Positions 8,901 to 22,475 of a stretch of DNA of 64,000 bases are shown here, one piece after another. The DNA is from JAUWKC01 sp035529895 (lineage in GTDB: Bacteria > Planctomycetota > Phycisphaerae > Sedimentisphaerales > Anaerobacaceae): positions 53,683 to 117,682 of the forward strand of contig DATKVV010000096.1 in the NCBI GenBank assembly GCA_035529895.1. The letters run 5' to 3'. The notes under the pieces were generated by a model. It was not told the DNA's origin and did not search any database. It saw only the letters and a program-made list of their open reading frames with translations. Each line of letters begins with the position of its first letter. Positions within the stretch are counted from its first letter, which is position 1. Position numbers and translations under genes: made by a program.

Positions 8901-9688
8901 AGGCACCTACAGACCGGCTCGATAAAAGTCTGCTCACATTCCGCGGCCCAGCCGCCATCGGCCTTTTGGCTTTCGTACAGCCGCCTGGCGTGTTGAAGCT
9001 GAGCGAGAATGTGCTGCAATTTGCCCCTGATAATCTGTCTCTGTCTCTCACCCAGTGTCCCGGCCACCGGATTAACGGCTTCTGCGAGCACAGTCGCCCG
9101 CTCGTACCAGTTTTCACGTGAAACAACGCCGTCCAGAAAATCGCTCAGCGCTATTATCTTCGCCAGGAAACCATCTGCGGTGCGAAGGTCGCGCCGATAA
9201 AAAAGCTGCCGCAGGCCCTGCGTAAGATTGCTCTGCCGCCAGGCCCAGTCGATGGTCTTTTCGAGGGCCTCGGCCTTGAGCAGGCCCGCCTCGTCGGCAT
9301 CCACAACCCGGAAAGTCGGGTCCAGACCAATCCTGTAAAAGTACTCGGTTATCAGCCGCTTGCAAAAAGAATGTATCGTACTGATATCGGCGCCTTGCAG
9401 CAGCAGGAGCTGCCGGCGAAGGTGCGGGTCCTTCTTTTCGAGAAACGCATCCTCTAATTGCTCGGCGATTCGCGAGCGCATCTGCTCGGCGGCAGCGTCG
9501 GTAAAGGTCAGCACGAGGATGCTGCAGACATCGGGGCACAGCCTTCTGTCACAGACTATATCCGCACATCGACCCGAAAGAAGGGCGGTCTTTCCCGTCC
9601 CCGCCGAAGCCGTGACAAGAACATCACTGCCACGCGCCGCAATCGCACGTATCTGCTGCTGTGTCCACTTTGTTCTTCTCTGAGCCAT
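5930..9688 (-). CDS. addA: ATP-dependent helicase/nuclease subunit A (AddA, RecB-like)
   Basis: About 1252 residues. The ATG at 9688 overlaps the addB stop in a TAATG, and is preferred over the TTG two codons earlier. UvrD/Rep superfamily 1A helicase motifs are present in order: VTASAGTGKTALLSGRC (Walker A, near residue 30), VDEYQDINGVQQAILDLL (motif II), NVNFRSS, SVHKSKGLEFPVVF (motif V) and ATTRARDRLIL (motif VI). The C-terminal RecB-type nuclease shows GIIDMLVKT, LVIDFKTDR and YRGQLEHYSRA. Together with AddB it processes double-strand DNA ends for RecA loading and recombination, and degrades foreign linear DNA. Length is typical. Transcribed as the second gene of an addBA operon. Confidence 0.95.
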   Translation of the reverse strand: MAQRRTKWTQQQIRAIAARGSDVLVTASAGTGKTALLSGRCADIVCDRRLCPDVCSILVLTFTDAAAEQMRSRIAEQLEDAFLEKKDPHLRRQLLLLQGADISTIHSFCKRLITEYFYRIGLDPTFRVVDADEAGLLKAEALEKTIDWAWRQSNLTQGLRQLFYRRDLRTADGFLAKIIALSDFLDGVVSRENWYERATVLAEAVNPVAGTLGERQRQIIRGKLQHILAQLQHARRLYESQKADGGWAAECEQTFIEPVCRCLQLLKDGDWNGFSNEILNFEKPTVRKPKGVSAPVDELIRSVAKKAMAEFENLSELAVLNPEYLDRVSGAAGLQTKVLIELVKRFDRLYSQAKRVLNCLDFADLEHYALRLLSDESPAQDKPQPSETALALRKRYKYIFVDEYQDINGVQQAILDLLSEGGNVFVVGDIKQSIYAWRGAEPDIFIEHLKQASPESAGATGGLRVDLNVNFRSSKGILDFVNKVFGRIMTASFTKLDYDESARLRPAPAGELKTPPAGETEPIVELHILDELEKDAGAEDDQTGGAIVQEDASVISSRQRQAALIARRIRQIVGADTGKAEFQIYDKRQDKLRDVEYRDIVVLMRSLAKKASDYVEVFRLAGVPVSCDAVAGYFEATEISDLLCLMKVLDNPQRDIELAAVLRSPLFGVSDAELAKIKIRGKNHKEPGNFYDCLRAYCVSGPDEELAGKLKSALARIERWRTAARRGSLADLIWQIYRETGFLSFVCALPNGQARRANLLKLHDRAIQFEGFASSGGIASLTRFVEFIEKLQELGQDWAPAEPDSSAQNAVRILSVHKSKGLEFPVVFIAELNTKFNKRDIYDDCLADSNNALGLQIIDRQSNSKLRSLAHQVIAEEKLATALAEEMRILYVATTRARDRLILTASQKGSHCRDIVCNGLFFGEGPVADWQLRRCQSPLAWVLCGLSDQKNLHEVLETGLADEARDDGLFSVKLYDQAELQQLSDYILRLKAGASGKTRAAERRPRQRKTEGKLLSRVKESLAWRYKFGDAPVLPAKLSVTQLTHRSDEYVRFDYSRALERRPAVLSAGLGDIVGPVEGRLVGAATHLVIAQLDLTRPINKKVIEQTKGKLLAAGAMTETVAESIKTEGIIKFFESDLGRRIREAENAVWREWPFTFAIPACELSDALEQSRVTDDELIIVQGIIDMLVKTTAGLLVIDFKTDRVTEAEVPQRAELYRGQLEHYSRAAGIILNTQILGKWLYFLTPGSPTEI

Positions 9689-12600
9689 TAACAACTCATC
9701 TTTACCAGCGCCGCGGGTTTCGTCAGCGACTCAAGAAAATGGTAGTCATTTATCTGCCAGTCGAATCGGCAGACGGGCTTATACTCGCAGTAGCTGCACG
9801 GTGACTTGCCGCCAAGCCTGTACGGATTGACGTCGATTCTGCCTGAGATAATTTCTTCCGCCAGCTCGACCGCCTTTTTCTCAGTGAATCTGAGAACCTC
9901 ATCGAAGTCACTTGGCTTTAACGCGGAGCTTGTCCCGTAATTGCCGTATTGTCCCTCCTTGGCGGCGATACGGAAACTGTAGAACTTGCTCCAGCCCGAA
10001 TCAGTCACCTTGTCAAGCTGCCGGAAGAACTCGCCGTTGAATATTCCTTTCGCCTTATAGCCAAAAGCCTCTGTCGCCGAAGACAATTCTTCGAGCGTGC
10101 TTGTGCCGGGGTTTACTTCAACGGGCATATAAAACGCGCCAACCACATCCTGCCGGCCGCCGAATGCGTTGCGAACGGCCAGCATATAAAGCGGAAGCTG
10201 CATATCAAGCCCATAGTAGAACTCCGACCAGCTAAAGGACTTCGCGCGGCGCTTATAGTCGAAGATAATCACAGCTTGTCTTCCATTAACGTCCGCGACA
10301 TCAAGCCGGTCGATTTTGCCGTCCAGCAGCAGCACGCGATTATTAGAAAGCCGGACTTTGTATTCCCCAAGGCTCTCGCCTCCGTCACGGACCTGCCCAA
10401 ACCAAACCTCTGACAGGCTGGGCCTGAAGCTTCCGGCACGCACCATTTGCGCAATCGCACGGACGCAATCCTCAAGAACCTCGCCTGCCGAGCTGATGAT
10501 AAACGCGTTATGAAGGGAATGTCCCGCAAAGTGCGAGATAAAGGGGTCCGTTTGAACAATCTCTGCTATTTGTTCTCGCAACAACTTCAGAAGCTGCTCA
10601 TCCCCAATGGTTGCAAAATCCTTCTTCTGCCCTTTGAGTTTCTTTAGCAGGCTGTCGAGGACGCGATGGTAAAAAACGCCCAAGTCCAGCGGCTCGAACT
10701 TGAATTCCTTTCTCTCTGCCAGCTCCAGGACATATCGGGCGAAGTACTGGTAAGGGCATCCGGCAAACGTGCTCAGCCTCGTCGCGGAACTGTCCAGCTC
10801 TCGACCAAAAAGCTCTTTGACCACGTTCTCATCCAGCCTGGCGCGATTGTCATAAGTGACCGCAGAAGTAATTGCCAAACCAGCCTCTGAAAGCTCTTTA
10901 TCGGCACAGATATCATCCAGCAGCTCGTCAAGCCCGTCACGAGGGGCCTGATGCGTGTCTCGGCGTGCGTCTTTACCAAGCTCGCTGCAGAGCAGGTCGG
11001 CAAGCTCATGCTCGGTGCGGACATTCTCAATATCGGCCGGCTCACCGCCAACGGACTGTTCGCTCAGGCCATCAAATAGCGATGTCAGATTATCCACGAA
11101 GCGCGACCGGCATTCAGGACTGCCCTTATCATCCACCAGAGGATATGTAACGCACAGAAATTCCGCCGGGCGGGTAAACGCAATATAGGCCAGGTACTGG
11201 CGCTCCACAAGCTTCTGACGCACCGTCGCCGCCAGCGGAAAATCCGCCGAATCGGCGGCCGTGCGGTCGTCGTCGGTCAATATGCCCGCCAAGCTGACGG
11301 GAGTGGGAAATTCCCTTTGCGTGGCGCCTATCAGAAACGCCGCTTTCAAATCAGGATGCCGGCTTCGCTCGACGGACCCGACAAGCACCTGGTCCAGCGT
11401 CGGCGGGATAAAAGCCAAAGTTAACTGCGAGAACGCGGAATTGAGAATCGCAACATAATCATCGATTGTCAGCTCCTGACCTGCAAAGACTTCGGCAAGC
11501 TCGTCAAATACGGTCACAAGCTTATCGTAAAATTGTCGGTGCTCATCGGCGGCTGTATACTCGCCGGCTTCGTTTGCCTTCTCAATCCATTTACCCAGTC
11601 TTTGACGAACCTGCAATCCGTCCAGGAAGTCGAAAATAATCTTCGTGAACTCGCCCGGACCGATAGCTCTTGCCCCATCGCCGCCGGCGCGCAGCGCGTT
11701 TTGCAGTTTAAGTAAAGGCTCGCTTAACTCTCGCCTGATTTGGTTTACGCGCCGCTCGTCGAAATCGTCGTCGCCTCCGCCTGCAAAATGCCAGTCTTTG
11801 TCGCTCTGCCAGTCGGCGCCGGTTACTCCGAAAGCAAGGCAGTAATTTTCCAGCAAATCAACGTCATACCGCTCTGCAGGCGCCAGGTCGGTCTTGAGGT
11901 AGGAGAAAACATCGTGGTGAGAAAAGTCGCCCGTTACTACCTGCAGCGCCGAACAAATAAGGTGGACAGCCGGATGCTGGCTCAGGGGCCTGCGTTTGTC
12001 GATAAAAAACGGTATGCCGCAATCGTCAAAGTACGCCCTTATGTAATGCTGGTAACGGTCGATATCCGACGCGATTACCGCAATGTCACGATAGCGATAA
12101 TCTTTTGCCTTGACCAGTTGCCGTATTTGCCCCGCGACAAACTGCACCTCCGCCCTCGCGTTGGCCGTCGATACTATCCGAACATTGTCCGCCGCCCCTG
12201 TTTTCGGGGCTTTCAATTCAAAAATATTTTGCTCAATATGCGCAAGCTCCCGACAGCGACTGAATCTGACGGGCGTGCGCAAAATAATCGGTGCGGACAG
12301 GCTGAGCCTGTTATTTTTTACTATTTCAACAAGAGCGCAATAGGTTTGCTCCGTGGGGCTGAACAAACCTGCCGATTCAAACCTGTCGCCAGCGGGATTT
12401 AACACGTCCAGCTTTGACGGGTCCAGACAAAGCGCAATCCGGGTGTCGGCAGCCGCCTTCAGCAGTTCAGCCAAAATCGCAAGTTCGGCCGTCGTGAAAC
12501 CGGCGAAACCATCGACCCACAGCTTCGCGCCTCTGACAAAGTCCGCCTCCGCCGCTGCCCGGCACGCCTGGTTAAGCTGAATATCAGGGTCGCTGAACCT

Positions 12601-13119
12601 GCCCTCGATGGCTTTCAGATACTCTTTAAGAATCAGCTCGATGTCGGCAAATTTCAGTGCAGCCAGACTATTGCGTTCGTCTTTGCCAAATTCCGACAAC
12701 AGCCGGTCAATCTCCTCCGGCGTTTTCGCGTACTGGTGCAGCTCGCTGATGGTATCCGCCATCCGCCGAGCCATCCCCGTCGAACCCGCCGACGAGCCGA
12801 AGAGCTTCAGTTTTGCGCAGTTTTCCCGCAAGAGCCTGTGGACTATCATTTGTTGGCCGATTCTCGTCAGCGCCGGCCTGGCGGTATTTTTGCCCAGCAG
12901 CAAAAATTGCAGACGGTCGAAGGAAAGCACTTTCAACCTGTTGTAGCCGGCTATCCTCCTGTCTGCCAGGATTGCACGCTCGGCCTGATAACTGGCCTGT
13001 TCCGGAACCAGCAGAATCAGCCGCTCTTCGCCCGGCACGAGCAGGGCGTTAACGATTGCCTTTATGCAGTGGCTGGTCTTGCCCGTGCCGCTTCTGCCAA
13101 GAATGAACTGAACCGCCAT
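9688..13119 (-). CDS. addB: ATP-dependent nuclease subunit B (AddB)
   Basis: 1143 residues. The N-terminus MAVQFILGRSGTGKTSHCI has the AddB Walker A. The body has the degenerate helicase fold of AddB, and the C-terminal nuclease has LLLDGKIDRLDV and IIFDYKRRAKSF followed by MQLPLYMLAV. The iron-sulfur cluster ligands are visible: one Cys in FAGCPYQYFARY and three in CSYCEYKPVC near the C-terminus. It forms the heterodimer with AddA encoded directly downstream with a one-base overlap. The gene is first in the operon; its start faces the plus-strand promoter of the NfeD-like protease gene. Confidence 0.94.
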   Translation of the reverse strand: MAVQFILGRSGTGKTSHCIKAIVNALLVPGEERLILLVPEQASYQAERAILADRRIAGYNRLKVLSFDRLQFLLLGKNTARPALTRIGQQMIVHRLLRENCAKLKLFGSSAGSTGMARRMADTISELHQYAKTPEEIDRLLSEFGKDERNSLAALKFADIELILKEYLKAIEGRFSDPDIQLNQACRAAAEADFVRGAKLWVDGFAGFTTAELAILAELLKAAADTRIALCLDPSKLDVLNPAGDRFESAGLFSPTEQTYCALVEIVKNNRLSLSAPIILRTPVRFSRCRELAHIEQNIFELKAPKTGAADNVRIVSTANARAEVQFVAGQIRQLVKAKDYRYRDIAVIASDIDRYQHYIRAYFDDCGIPFFIDKRRPLSQHPAVHLICSALQVVTGDFSHHDVFSYLKTDLAPAERYDVDLLENYCLAFGVTGADWQSDKDWHFAGGGDDDFDERRVNQIRRELSEPLLKLQNALRAGGDGARAIGPGEFTKIIFDFLDGLQVRQRLGKWIEKANEAGEYTAADEHRQFYDKLVTVFDELAEVFAGQELTIDDYVAILNSAFSQLTLAFIPPTLDQVLVGSVERSRHPDLKAAFLIGATQREFPTPVSLAGILTDDDRTAADSADFPLAATVRQKLVERQYLAYIAFTRPAEFLCVTYPLVDDKGSPECRSRFVDNLTSLFDGLSEQSVGGEPADIENVRTEHELADLLCSELGKDARRDTHQAPRDGLDELLDDICADKELSEAGLAITSAVTYDNRARLDENVVKELFGRELDSSATRLSTFAGCPYQYFARYVLELAERKEFKFEPLDLGVFYHRVLDSLLKKLKGQKKDFATIGDEQLLKLLREQIAEIVQTDPFISHFAGHSLHNAFIISSAGEVLEDCVRAIAQMVRAGSFRPSLSEVWFGQVRDGGESLGEYKVRLSNNRVLLLDGKIDRLDVADVNGRQAVIIFDYKRRAKSFSWSEFYYGLDMQLPLYMLAVRNAFGGRQDVVGAFYMPVEVNPGTSTLEELSSATEAFGYKAKGIFNGEFFRQLDKVTDSGWSKFYSFRIAAKEGQYGNYGTSSALKPSDFDEVLRFTEKKAVELAEEIISGRIDVNPYRLGGKSPCSYCEYKPVCRFDWQINDYHFLESLTKPAALVKMSC

Positions 13120-13424
13120 AAAAACCTTGCCTTTGACCTGCGCGTTGCCCGCTTTTTATAATCACTTTCCTACGTTATAACCTGTCGTCCACCGGCTCCT
13201 TTTTCCCCTTGTTTACCACAAATGCGGCGTTTTTTCAAACTTTTGCTTCCGGTCAGACCCTTGGCCGGCCTGGAACGCGGCCAGCATCGTTTCCGCTATT
13301 GATTTGTCCGTTTTTGTGTGGTAGAATGCGTTCGTCCGGGGATTCCGGTAAGGTCGATATACGAACGCAAAGACGGATATTCCGTGGGAAAACCCGGAAC
13401 AAACAGAACCCGGGGTATGACAAG
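13120..13424. other. Divergent intergenic region between addB and the NfeD-like gene
   Basis: About 305 bases with no gene. It carries a strong plus-strand promoter at 13133-13162 (separate entry), leaving an untranslated leader of about 250 bases before the gene at 13425. A frame is open through this leader in register with the gene, but that N-terminal extension has no domain or signal character and begins with a TTG without a ribosome-binding site. Confidence 0.45.
13133..13162 (+). promoter_or_regulatory. Sigma-70 type promoter for the NfeD-like gene
   Basis: TTGACC at 13133-13138 and a perfect TATAAT at 13157-13162 are 18 bases apart. The element points at the gene starting at 13425. 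The same -35 hexamer recurs in the promoter at 20698. Confidence 0.6.
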
Positions 13425-14612
13425 ATGAACAAGTTACAGCCGACCATTTATGCAATTGCTCTGACTTTGCTCGCCCTCAGTTCGGCCTGCTTTGCCGACA
13501 CATTCATAAATCGCAAGACCAATGACATGCTGCATGGATATGCAGCCGGCCAAACCGAGGATGACAGGACAGTCGTGCACAGCGCCGAAAAAGGCACGGT
13601 AGAGTTGAACCTGACCGAATGGGAGATTATTCCCAACCGGCTCGGCAGAAATAATAAGGTAATAGTCTTAACCGTTGACGATAAGATTATGCTCCGAATC
13701 CAGACCGAGGCGCTGGTTAGAGCGGTGGCCGCCGCCGCAGATGAAGGCCCCTTGTTCATCCTGCTTGAAATCGACACGCCCGGCGGACGCACCGATTACA
13801 CTCGTGACATCTGCGCGGCGATTGCCAAAGCACGCAACTGTCCTGTGGTTGCCTTCGTTAACGGCGGCAAAAGTGGAGGGGCCATTTCCGCCGGCGCCGC
13901 TTTGGCGTTCGCCTGCAACCAGATATATATGGCCGGCGGCACAATCATAGGCGCAGCTACGGCCATAAGCCTTTCCGAAGGCGATGCTAAAAACCTGGAA
14001 GAAACATACGGTCAGGAAATCGCAGAGAAAATCACTTCCGCGTGGCGGGCTTACCTCGCCTCTCTGGCCCAGCAAAACAGCCGCCCGGGACTGCTCGCGG
14101 CGGCCATGGTCGACAAGGACCTTGAAGTCGTCGAAGTTTCGCAGGCCGATAAGAGACTCTTTATCGACCCTGTGGACCAAACGGCCCAACAGCATCTCGT
14201 ACAAACGTGGAGCAAAAAAGGCTCGCTTCTTACCCTGACGGCCGACGAGGCGGTCAAATGCGGAATCGCCGACAAAGTCGTAAACTCACGGCAGGACCTT
14301 GTTCGTCACCTGAAGGCCGATAGCGCCAGGATTGTGATAGACGACTCTTTCCAGAAGGCCGGCCAACAATTTAAGAGGGCAAAGGAGAGATTCACCAACG
14401 TAAGCAACGCTCTCGATTTGAAAATCAAAAAGTACAAGCAGGCCCCCGGCCGCATCAGGGCCCTCAAGATGTTGCGCGACATCAGGAAAGACTACAGAAT
14501 ACTCATCGGACTGGCGAAACACTACCCCGATTTGCAGCAGAACGTAACCGGGCTGGAGCGGCAGTTAAACTCCGCCGAAGCGCTCTATCAGGATGCGAAA
14601 ATGAACAGGTGA
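13425..14612 (+). CDS. NfeD/S49-like membrane-associated serine protease, lacking the NfeD OB domain
   Basis: 395 residues from ATG 13425, chosen because MNKLQPTIYAIALTLLALSSACFA is a clear signal peptide. The Clp/crotonase-fold protease core follows: ILLEIDTPGGRTDYTRDI, VVAFVNGGKSGGAISAGAALAF with the nucleophile Ser in the GGAISAGA element, and the GGTIIGAATAI loop, as in the N-terminal ClpP-class domain of NfeD proteins. The usual C-terminal transmembrane helices and OB-fold domain are missing. In their place is a charged, coiled-coil-like tail of about 110 residues. It probably acts in the periplasm; natural substrates are unknown. Confidence 0.8.
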   Translation: MNKLQPTIYAIALTLLALSSACFADTFINRKTNDMLHGYAAGQTEDDRTVVHSAEKGTVELNLTEWEIIPNRLGRNNKVIVLTVDDKIMLRIQTEALVRAVAAAADEGPLFILLEIDTPGGRTDYTRDICAAIAKARNCPVVAFVNGGKSGGAISAGAALAFACNQIYMAGGTIIGAATAISLSEGDAKNLEETYGQEIAEKITSAWRAYLASLAQQNSRPGLLAAAMVDKDLEVVEVSQADKRLFIDPVDQTAQQHLVQTWSKKGSLLTLTADEAVKCGIADKVVNSRQDLVRHLKADSARIVIDDSFQKAGQQFKRAKERFTNVSNALDLKIKKYKQAPGRIRALKMLRDIRKDYRILIGLAKHYPDLQQNVTGLERQLNSAEALYQDAKMNR

Positions 14613-14794
14613 TTTTCAGGAGCAATTCCGGCCGGGCCGAAATCCCACAGCCCGCGCGATGTGGCCGCCCGCAGCCGGCACAACAAGGTCGCTGAAGACT
14701 CACTATGCTCCGCTTAAGCCGCCCCTGCCGCCTGCACGGAACCCAACGAACTGAAGGCTCCCAATTCACTCTCAGCGTCAGAACGCAAGGCCAG

Positions 14795-19240
<4,446 letters not shown>

Positions 19241-19821
19241 GACTCTCCTCCTTACTTCAAGACAAGGCCTTTAAGCGAGCTTTTTCACACCATATCGAAA
19301 AGCTCGCTGGCCAAACCACAGTTGGCTGCCTGTGGTTCGCTCACAAAACCTGGTCGGTTCAAAGAAGGCGAAAACCACAGCCTATGATACCTCATATCTG
19401 CGAACGCCGCCACCTCTATATTTATACCAAATCAGCCACGTCCTCGTCAAGAAACTTACCGCAGGGTTATACGCCTCAACAGCGTATAGCAGATAGCGTG
19501 GAAGTTCCTGCTGTTCGCCGTACGCTGCACGTCAAACGCTAAACATAAACCAGCTTTTGCAGCATTGCTCGAACTTCCTGCGAATTTACATCATGAACCC
19601 GCCCACTTGATACAATATTTGCAGCTTTGTTCTTTGATGACCGCGAGGCCGTCGCCCCATTCGAAAATAGTCGGCAGCCAGCGCATTTTATTTGCGCACC
19701 CGGCCAAAATTTTACTTGCAAAGATTTCGGCCGCGCGACAAAATACCGGCATTTAGTATCTTAAGGTGCCAAACGCACTATGAATGAGGCGGGTGCGGTT
19801 GTTTTTGAATGGAGGCGAAAA
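19241..19821. other. Intergenic region with two inverted repeats
   Basis: About 580 bases without a credible gene between the divergent mosaic gene and TPR lipoprotein gene. A perfect 11-base inverted repeat (AGCGAGCTTTT at 19274-19284 with AAAAGCTCGCT at 19298-19308) lies in the leader of the mosaic gene. A second one (AACCACAG with CTGTGGTT, about 19315-19338) follows. They could be operators or a leader hairpin. The rest shows no pattern I can name. Confidence 0.4.
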
Positions 19822-20535
19822 ATGACTTATAGACCACGATTACTTGGCACGGCCCTTTTCATTTGTACGTTTGCGCTTGCCGGCTGTACCCTGCCGGGTG
19901 CCGATGACAAGGCCAAGGCACCACGAACTGACCCACTCAGGCGAATCCCGGCTGAACAGCAGAAAGCCAGACTGCTCAGGAAACTTGACCGCAAGTTTGA
20001 AGATGCCGATACGCATTTTCAACTGGGCCAGTTATATCAGGCCGACGGACTATGGAAAGAGGCGGAATATCATTACACCACCGCTTTGAGTTTCGACCCC
20101 GTACACTGGCCTGCGCAGGCGGCGCTTGTAAAGGTGCTGCAGGCAAGCGGCGAGCCCGCCAAGGCCAGATTGTCTGCCGAGATTTACATGAACCAGGCTT
20201 CCGCCTCTGCCAAGAAAGCACTTGAGCTTGGCCTGGCGTTTCAGAATCAGGACCTGGGTGACTATGCATTGGCCTGCTATCAGCAGGCGCTTCATTTAGC
20301 GCCGAATTCGCCCCAGATTCACAGGCAGATCGGCTACTATTATCTGAGCAGGAACGACAAGGCTCACGCAAAGGAATATCTGGTCCGCAGTTTCCAGCTC
20401 AACCCTTACCAGCCGGACGTGGCAGGCGAGCTGGGCCGAATGGGCGTCGCTATAAAAATACCGCGAAAAACGCAGAAGGATACCAAGAAGCTCGACAAGA
20501 TTGTCGAGCGGTCCGAGAACAAAACAAAATCATAA
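19822..20535 (+). CDS. TPR-repeat lipoprotein
   Basis: 237 residues from ATG 19822, placed by the GGAGG at 19811-19815. The earlier start at 19780 has no such site. The N-terminus has a lipoprotein signal with lipobox LAGC (hydrophobic LGTALFICTFALAGC). The rest is made of TPR units: DTHFQLGQLYQADGLWKEAEYHYTTAL, then ALELGLAFQNQDLGDYALACYQQAL, and QIHRQIGYYYLSRNDKAHAKEYL. Such proteins are envelope-attached scaffolds. The C-terminus is lysine-rich. A hairpin followed by T residues comes soon after the stop. Partner unknown. Confidence 0.85.
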   Translation: MTYRPRLLGTALFICTFALAGCTLPGADDKAKAPRTDPLRRIPAEQQKARLLRKLDRKFEDADTHFQLGQLYQADGLWKEAEYHYTTALSFDPVHWPAQAALVKVLQASGEPAKARLSAEIYMNQASASAKKALELGLAFQNQDLGDYALACYQQALHLAPNSPQIHRQIGYYYLSRNDKAHAKEYLVRSFQLNPYQPDVAGELGRMGVAIKIPRKTQKDTKKLDKIVERSENKTKS

Positions 20536-20560
20536 AGTTACGCATACTTTAGGTTTTTGA

Positions 20561-20595
20561 AAGCCCTGTGGTGCAAGGATGCGCTGCAGGGTTTT
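20561..20595 (+). terminator. Probable intrinsic terminator after the TPR lipoprotein gene
   Basis: CCCTGTGGTGC at 20564-20574 pairs with GCGCTGCAGGG at 20581-20591 (11 pairs, three of them G-T) across a six-base loop, followed by TTTT. It sits 26 bases after the stop codon. Confidence 0.5.
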
Positions 20596-20697
20596 CTGTC
20601 AATAGGTCCCCTTCTCCTGGTCAATGTTATCCCGCCGGGTGCCGGCGTGACAAGGCCCTTTGAGAGGGCCAATTTAAGCGAAAAAAAATAAAAAAAG

Positions 20698-20726
20698 TTG
20701 ACCACAAAGCAAAATACACTTATAAT
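20698..20726 (+). promoter_or_regulatory. Sigma-70 type promoter for the GEVED protein gene
   Basis: TTGACC at 20698-20703, then exactly 17 bases, then a perfect TATAAT at 20721-20726. Transcription would begin near 20733, giving a leader of about 78 bases before the ATG at 20811. An A-rich tract directly upstream (20681-20697) could act as an UP element. Confidence 0.7.
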
Positions 20727-20810
20727 GGCTTTGTTTATAGGACCTTTGTCGGAGCAGCGGAGCGCGAGCCGCTCAAATGTTCACAGCAAGTAAAGAAAGG
20801 AGAGTGGAGG

Positions 20811-22223
20811 ATGCAATTTCGTAAAGCTGCAAAAATTAGTGCTTACTCAATGTTTCTGATTGTCGTCTGTGCTTTACTGGCGCAATCGGCCGGCGCCTCG
20901 CCGGGCAGGTCCGATCCCGCCGCACCAGCCAGATTCGCGGGTAATTTCGCCCAAGTACAGGTCGGGCTTGATGAGCGAATCACCCTGGTGGATATTTCTT
21001 CTCTGCCGAGGGCCCCGGGCGGCCAGCCGCAAGTCCTGGATGACGGCAAGAGCGTCAGAGTTCAGCTTCCGGCCGAGTCCGTTAAGGCTCTCATCGAACA
21101 GGGTGCGGAAATTACTGTGCTGAGGCAATTCGTCCTGGTCCAAGGCGGCGCCAGCCAGGGCGTGGTTCTGGAAAGTGATGCGTCGCCGCTTGCGGCCTGC
21201 TCAGGCACTTATTACGACGATGATAACCCATACAATGTCTATATTCAAAATAACATGTACTGGTTCGGCAGCGGAATTGACTTTTCGGGCCTGCCGGGAA
21301 CGCCTGTGGTTGCCTGTATAGACGTCCACTACGAAGTCAGGAACCTGGACTGGATATCGATTGTGGACGTTGCGCTCAGCGATGAAGACTACCAGAGCTA
21401 TATGTACACGCTCGAAAACGACTGGTGGGGCTCCGACGGAGATATTATTCAAACCAGGACCGGCATAACAGCGTTCAACGGCAGGGCGCTCAGTCAGGCG
21501 TGGTACCTGTGGGCGGCGGACTATTACGCCGATGGTTACGGGTATATCGATAACTGGTGGATTAAATTGTACTACGAAGAGGGCCCGCCCGAGTATTGTG
21601 ATGCCTCGGCGAGCAATTATAGCTATGAGCATATAAGCAGGGTCCAGGTGGGGGATATCGACAATGCAACGGCCGGAAGCAATTACACTGATTATACACA
21701 TCTTTGTACAGTGATGAAGATACAGACCGGCTATCAGATAACGGTGACCAACGGCTACCCGTACGACCAGTATGATTACTGCGGCGTGTGGGTTGACTGG
21801 AACCAGGACAAGGATTTCGCCGATGCGGCCGAGACAATTTCCGTCAGCCCGGACCAGACAACGCCGACAGGAGGCGTGATAACATTTGCAGGTACGATTA
21901 CGCCGCCGGCAGGGGCCGCTTTGGGCAGTACGCGGATGCGCGTCAGGATACTGTGGAAGGACACGATAAGTCCCTGCGGCAGTACCAGCTACGGTGAAGT
22001 GGAGGATTATACGATTAGGATTGTACCTGCATCATGGGTGCCGGGAGATTTTGTCGCCCCCAACGGCGTTGATATGATGGACTATGCAGTTCTCGCCGGG
22101 CAGTGGCGACAGGCGCCGGGTGAACCGTCTGCGGATATTACGCCCGGCTGTGGCGACGGCGTGGTTGACTGGTTCGACCTTGAGACACTGGTTGACAACT
22201 GGCTTGTGGGCGTCGGTCCCTGA
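20811..22223 (+). CDS. Secreted GEVED-domain protein with dockerin-like C-terminus
   Basis: 470 residues, with a purine-rich AAGGAGAGTGGAGG stretch just before the ATG. It has a long signal peptide (SMFLIVVCALLAQSAGA). The region around residues 265-405 is a GEVED domain: CGVWVDWNQDKDFADAAETI and the diagnostic GEVEDYTI. The C-terminus holds two dockerin-like calcium loops with W ends (NGVDMMDYAVLAGQW and DGVVDWFDLETLVDNWL). The family is exported and found on planctomycete and bacteroidete cell surfaces. Function is unknown; adhesion or glycan binding is plausible. It has its own consensus promoter. Confidence 0.82.
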   Translation: MQFRKAAKISAYSMFLIVVCALLAQSAGASPGRSDPAAPARFAGNFAQVQVGLDERITLVDISSLPRAPGGQPQVLDDGKSVRVQLPAESVKALIEQGAEITVLRQFVLVQGGASQGVVLESDASPLAACSGTYYDDDNPYNVYIQNNMYWFGSGIDFSGLPGTPVVACIDVHYEVRNLDWISIVDVALSDEDYQSYMYTLENDWWGSDGDIIQTRTGITAFNGRALSQAWYLWAADYYADGYGYIDNWWIKLYYEEGPPEYCDASASNYSYEHISRVQVGDIDNATAGSNYTDYTHLCTVMKIQTGYQITVTNGYPYDQYDYCGVWVDWNQDKDFADAAETISVSPDQTTPTGGVITFAGTITPPAGAALGSTRMRVRILWKDTISPCGSTSYGEVEDYTIRIVPASWVPGDFVAPNGVDMMDYAVLAGQWRQAPGEPSADITPGCGDGVVDWFDLETLVDNWLVGVGP

Positions 22224-22475
22224 CCGAACGGAGAGCGGCATAAATCGACGCTGGCCTGCGGCTTCTGAGCATGAATCAGCAAGGAGACCACACGCCGCAA
22301 AGCGGCAGGAAAATGTCTTGGGGTTTATTTCGTCGCCCCCTTGTTTCGCAATAAGCGGGATTAAGAAAACGGTGTTGCCAAGTCGCGCAGTCCCTGGTAA
22401 AATCGCCCGCCGGAGAAATTCATTTTAGCTGGCATGACCTGACAGTCGATTGTATCAGCCAGGGATGGTGGCTTT

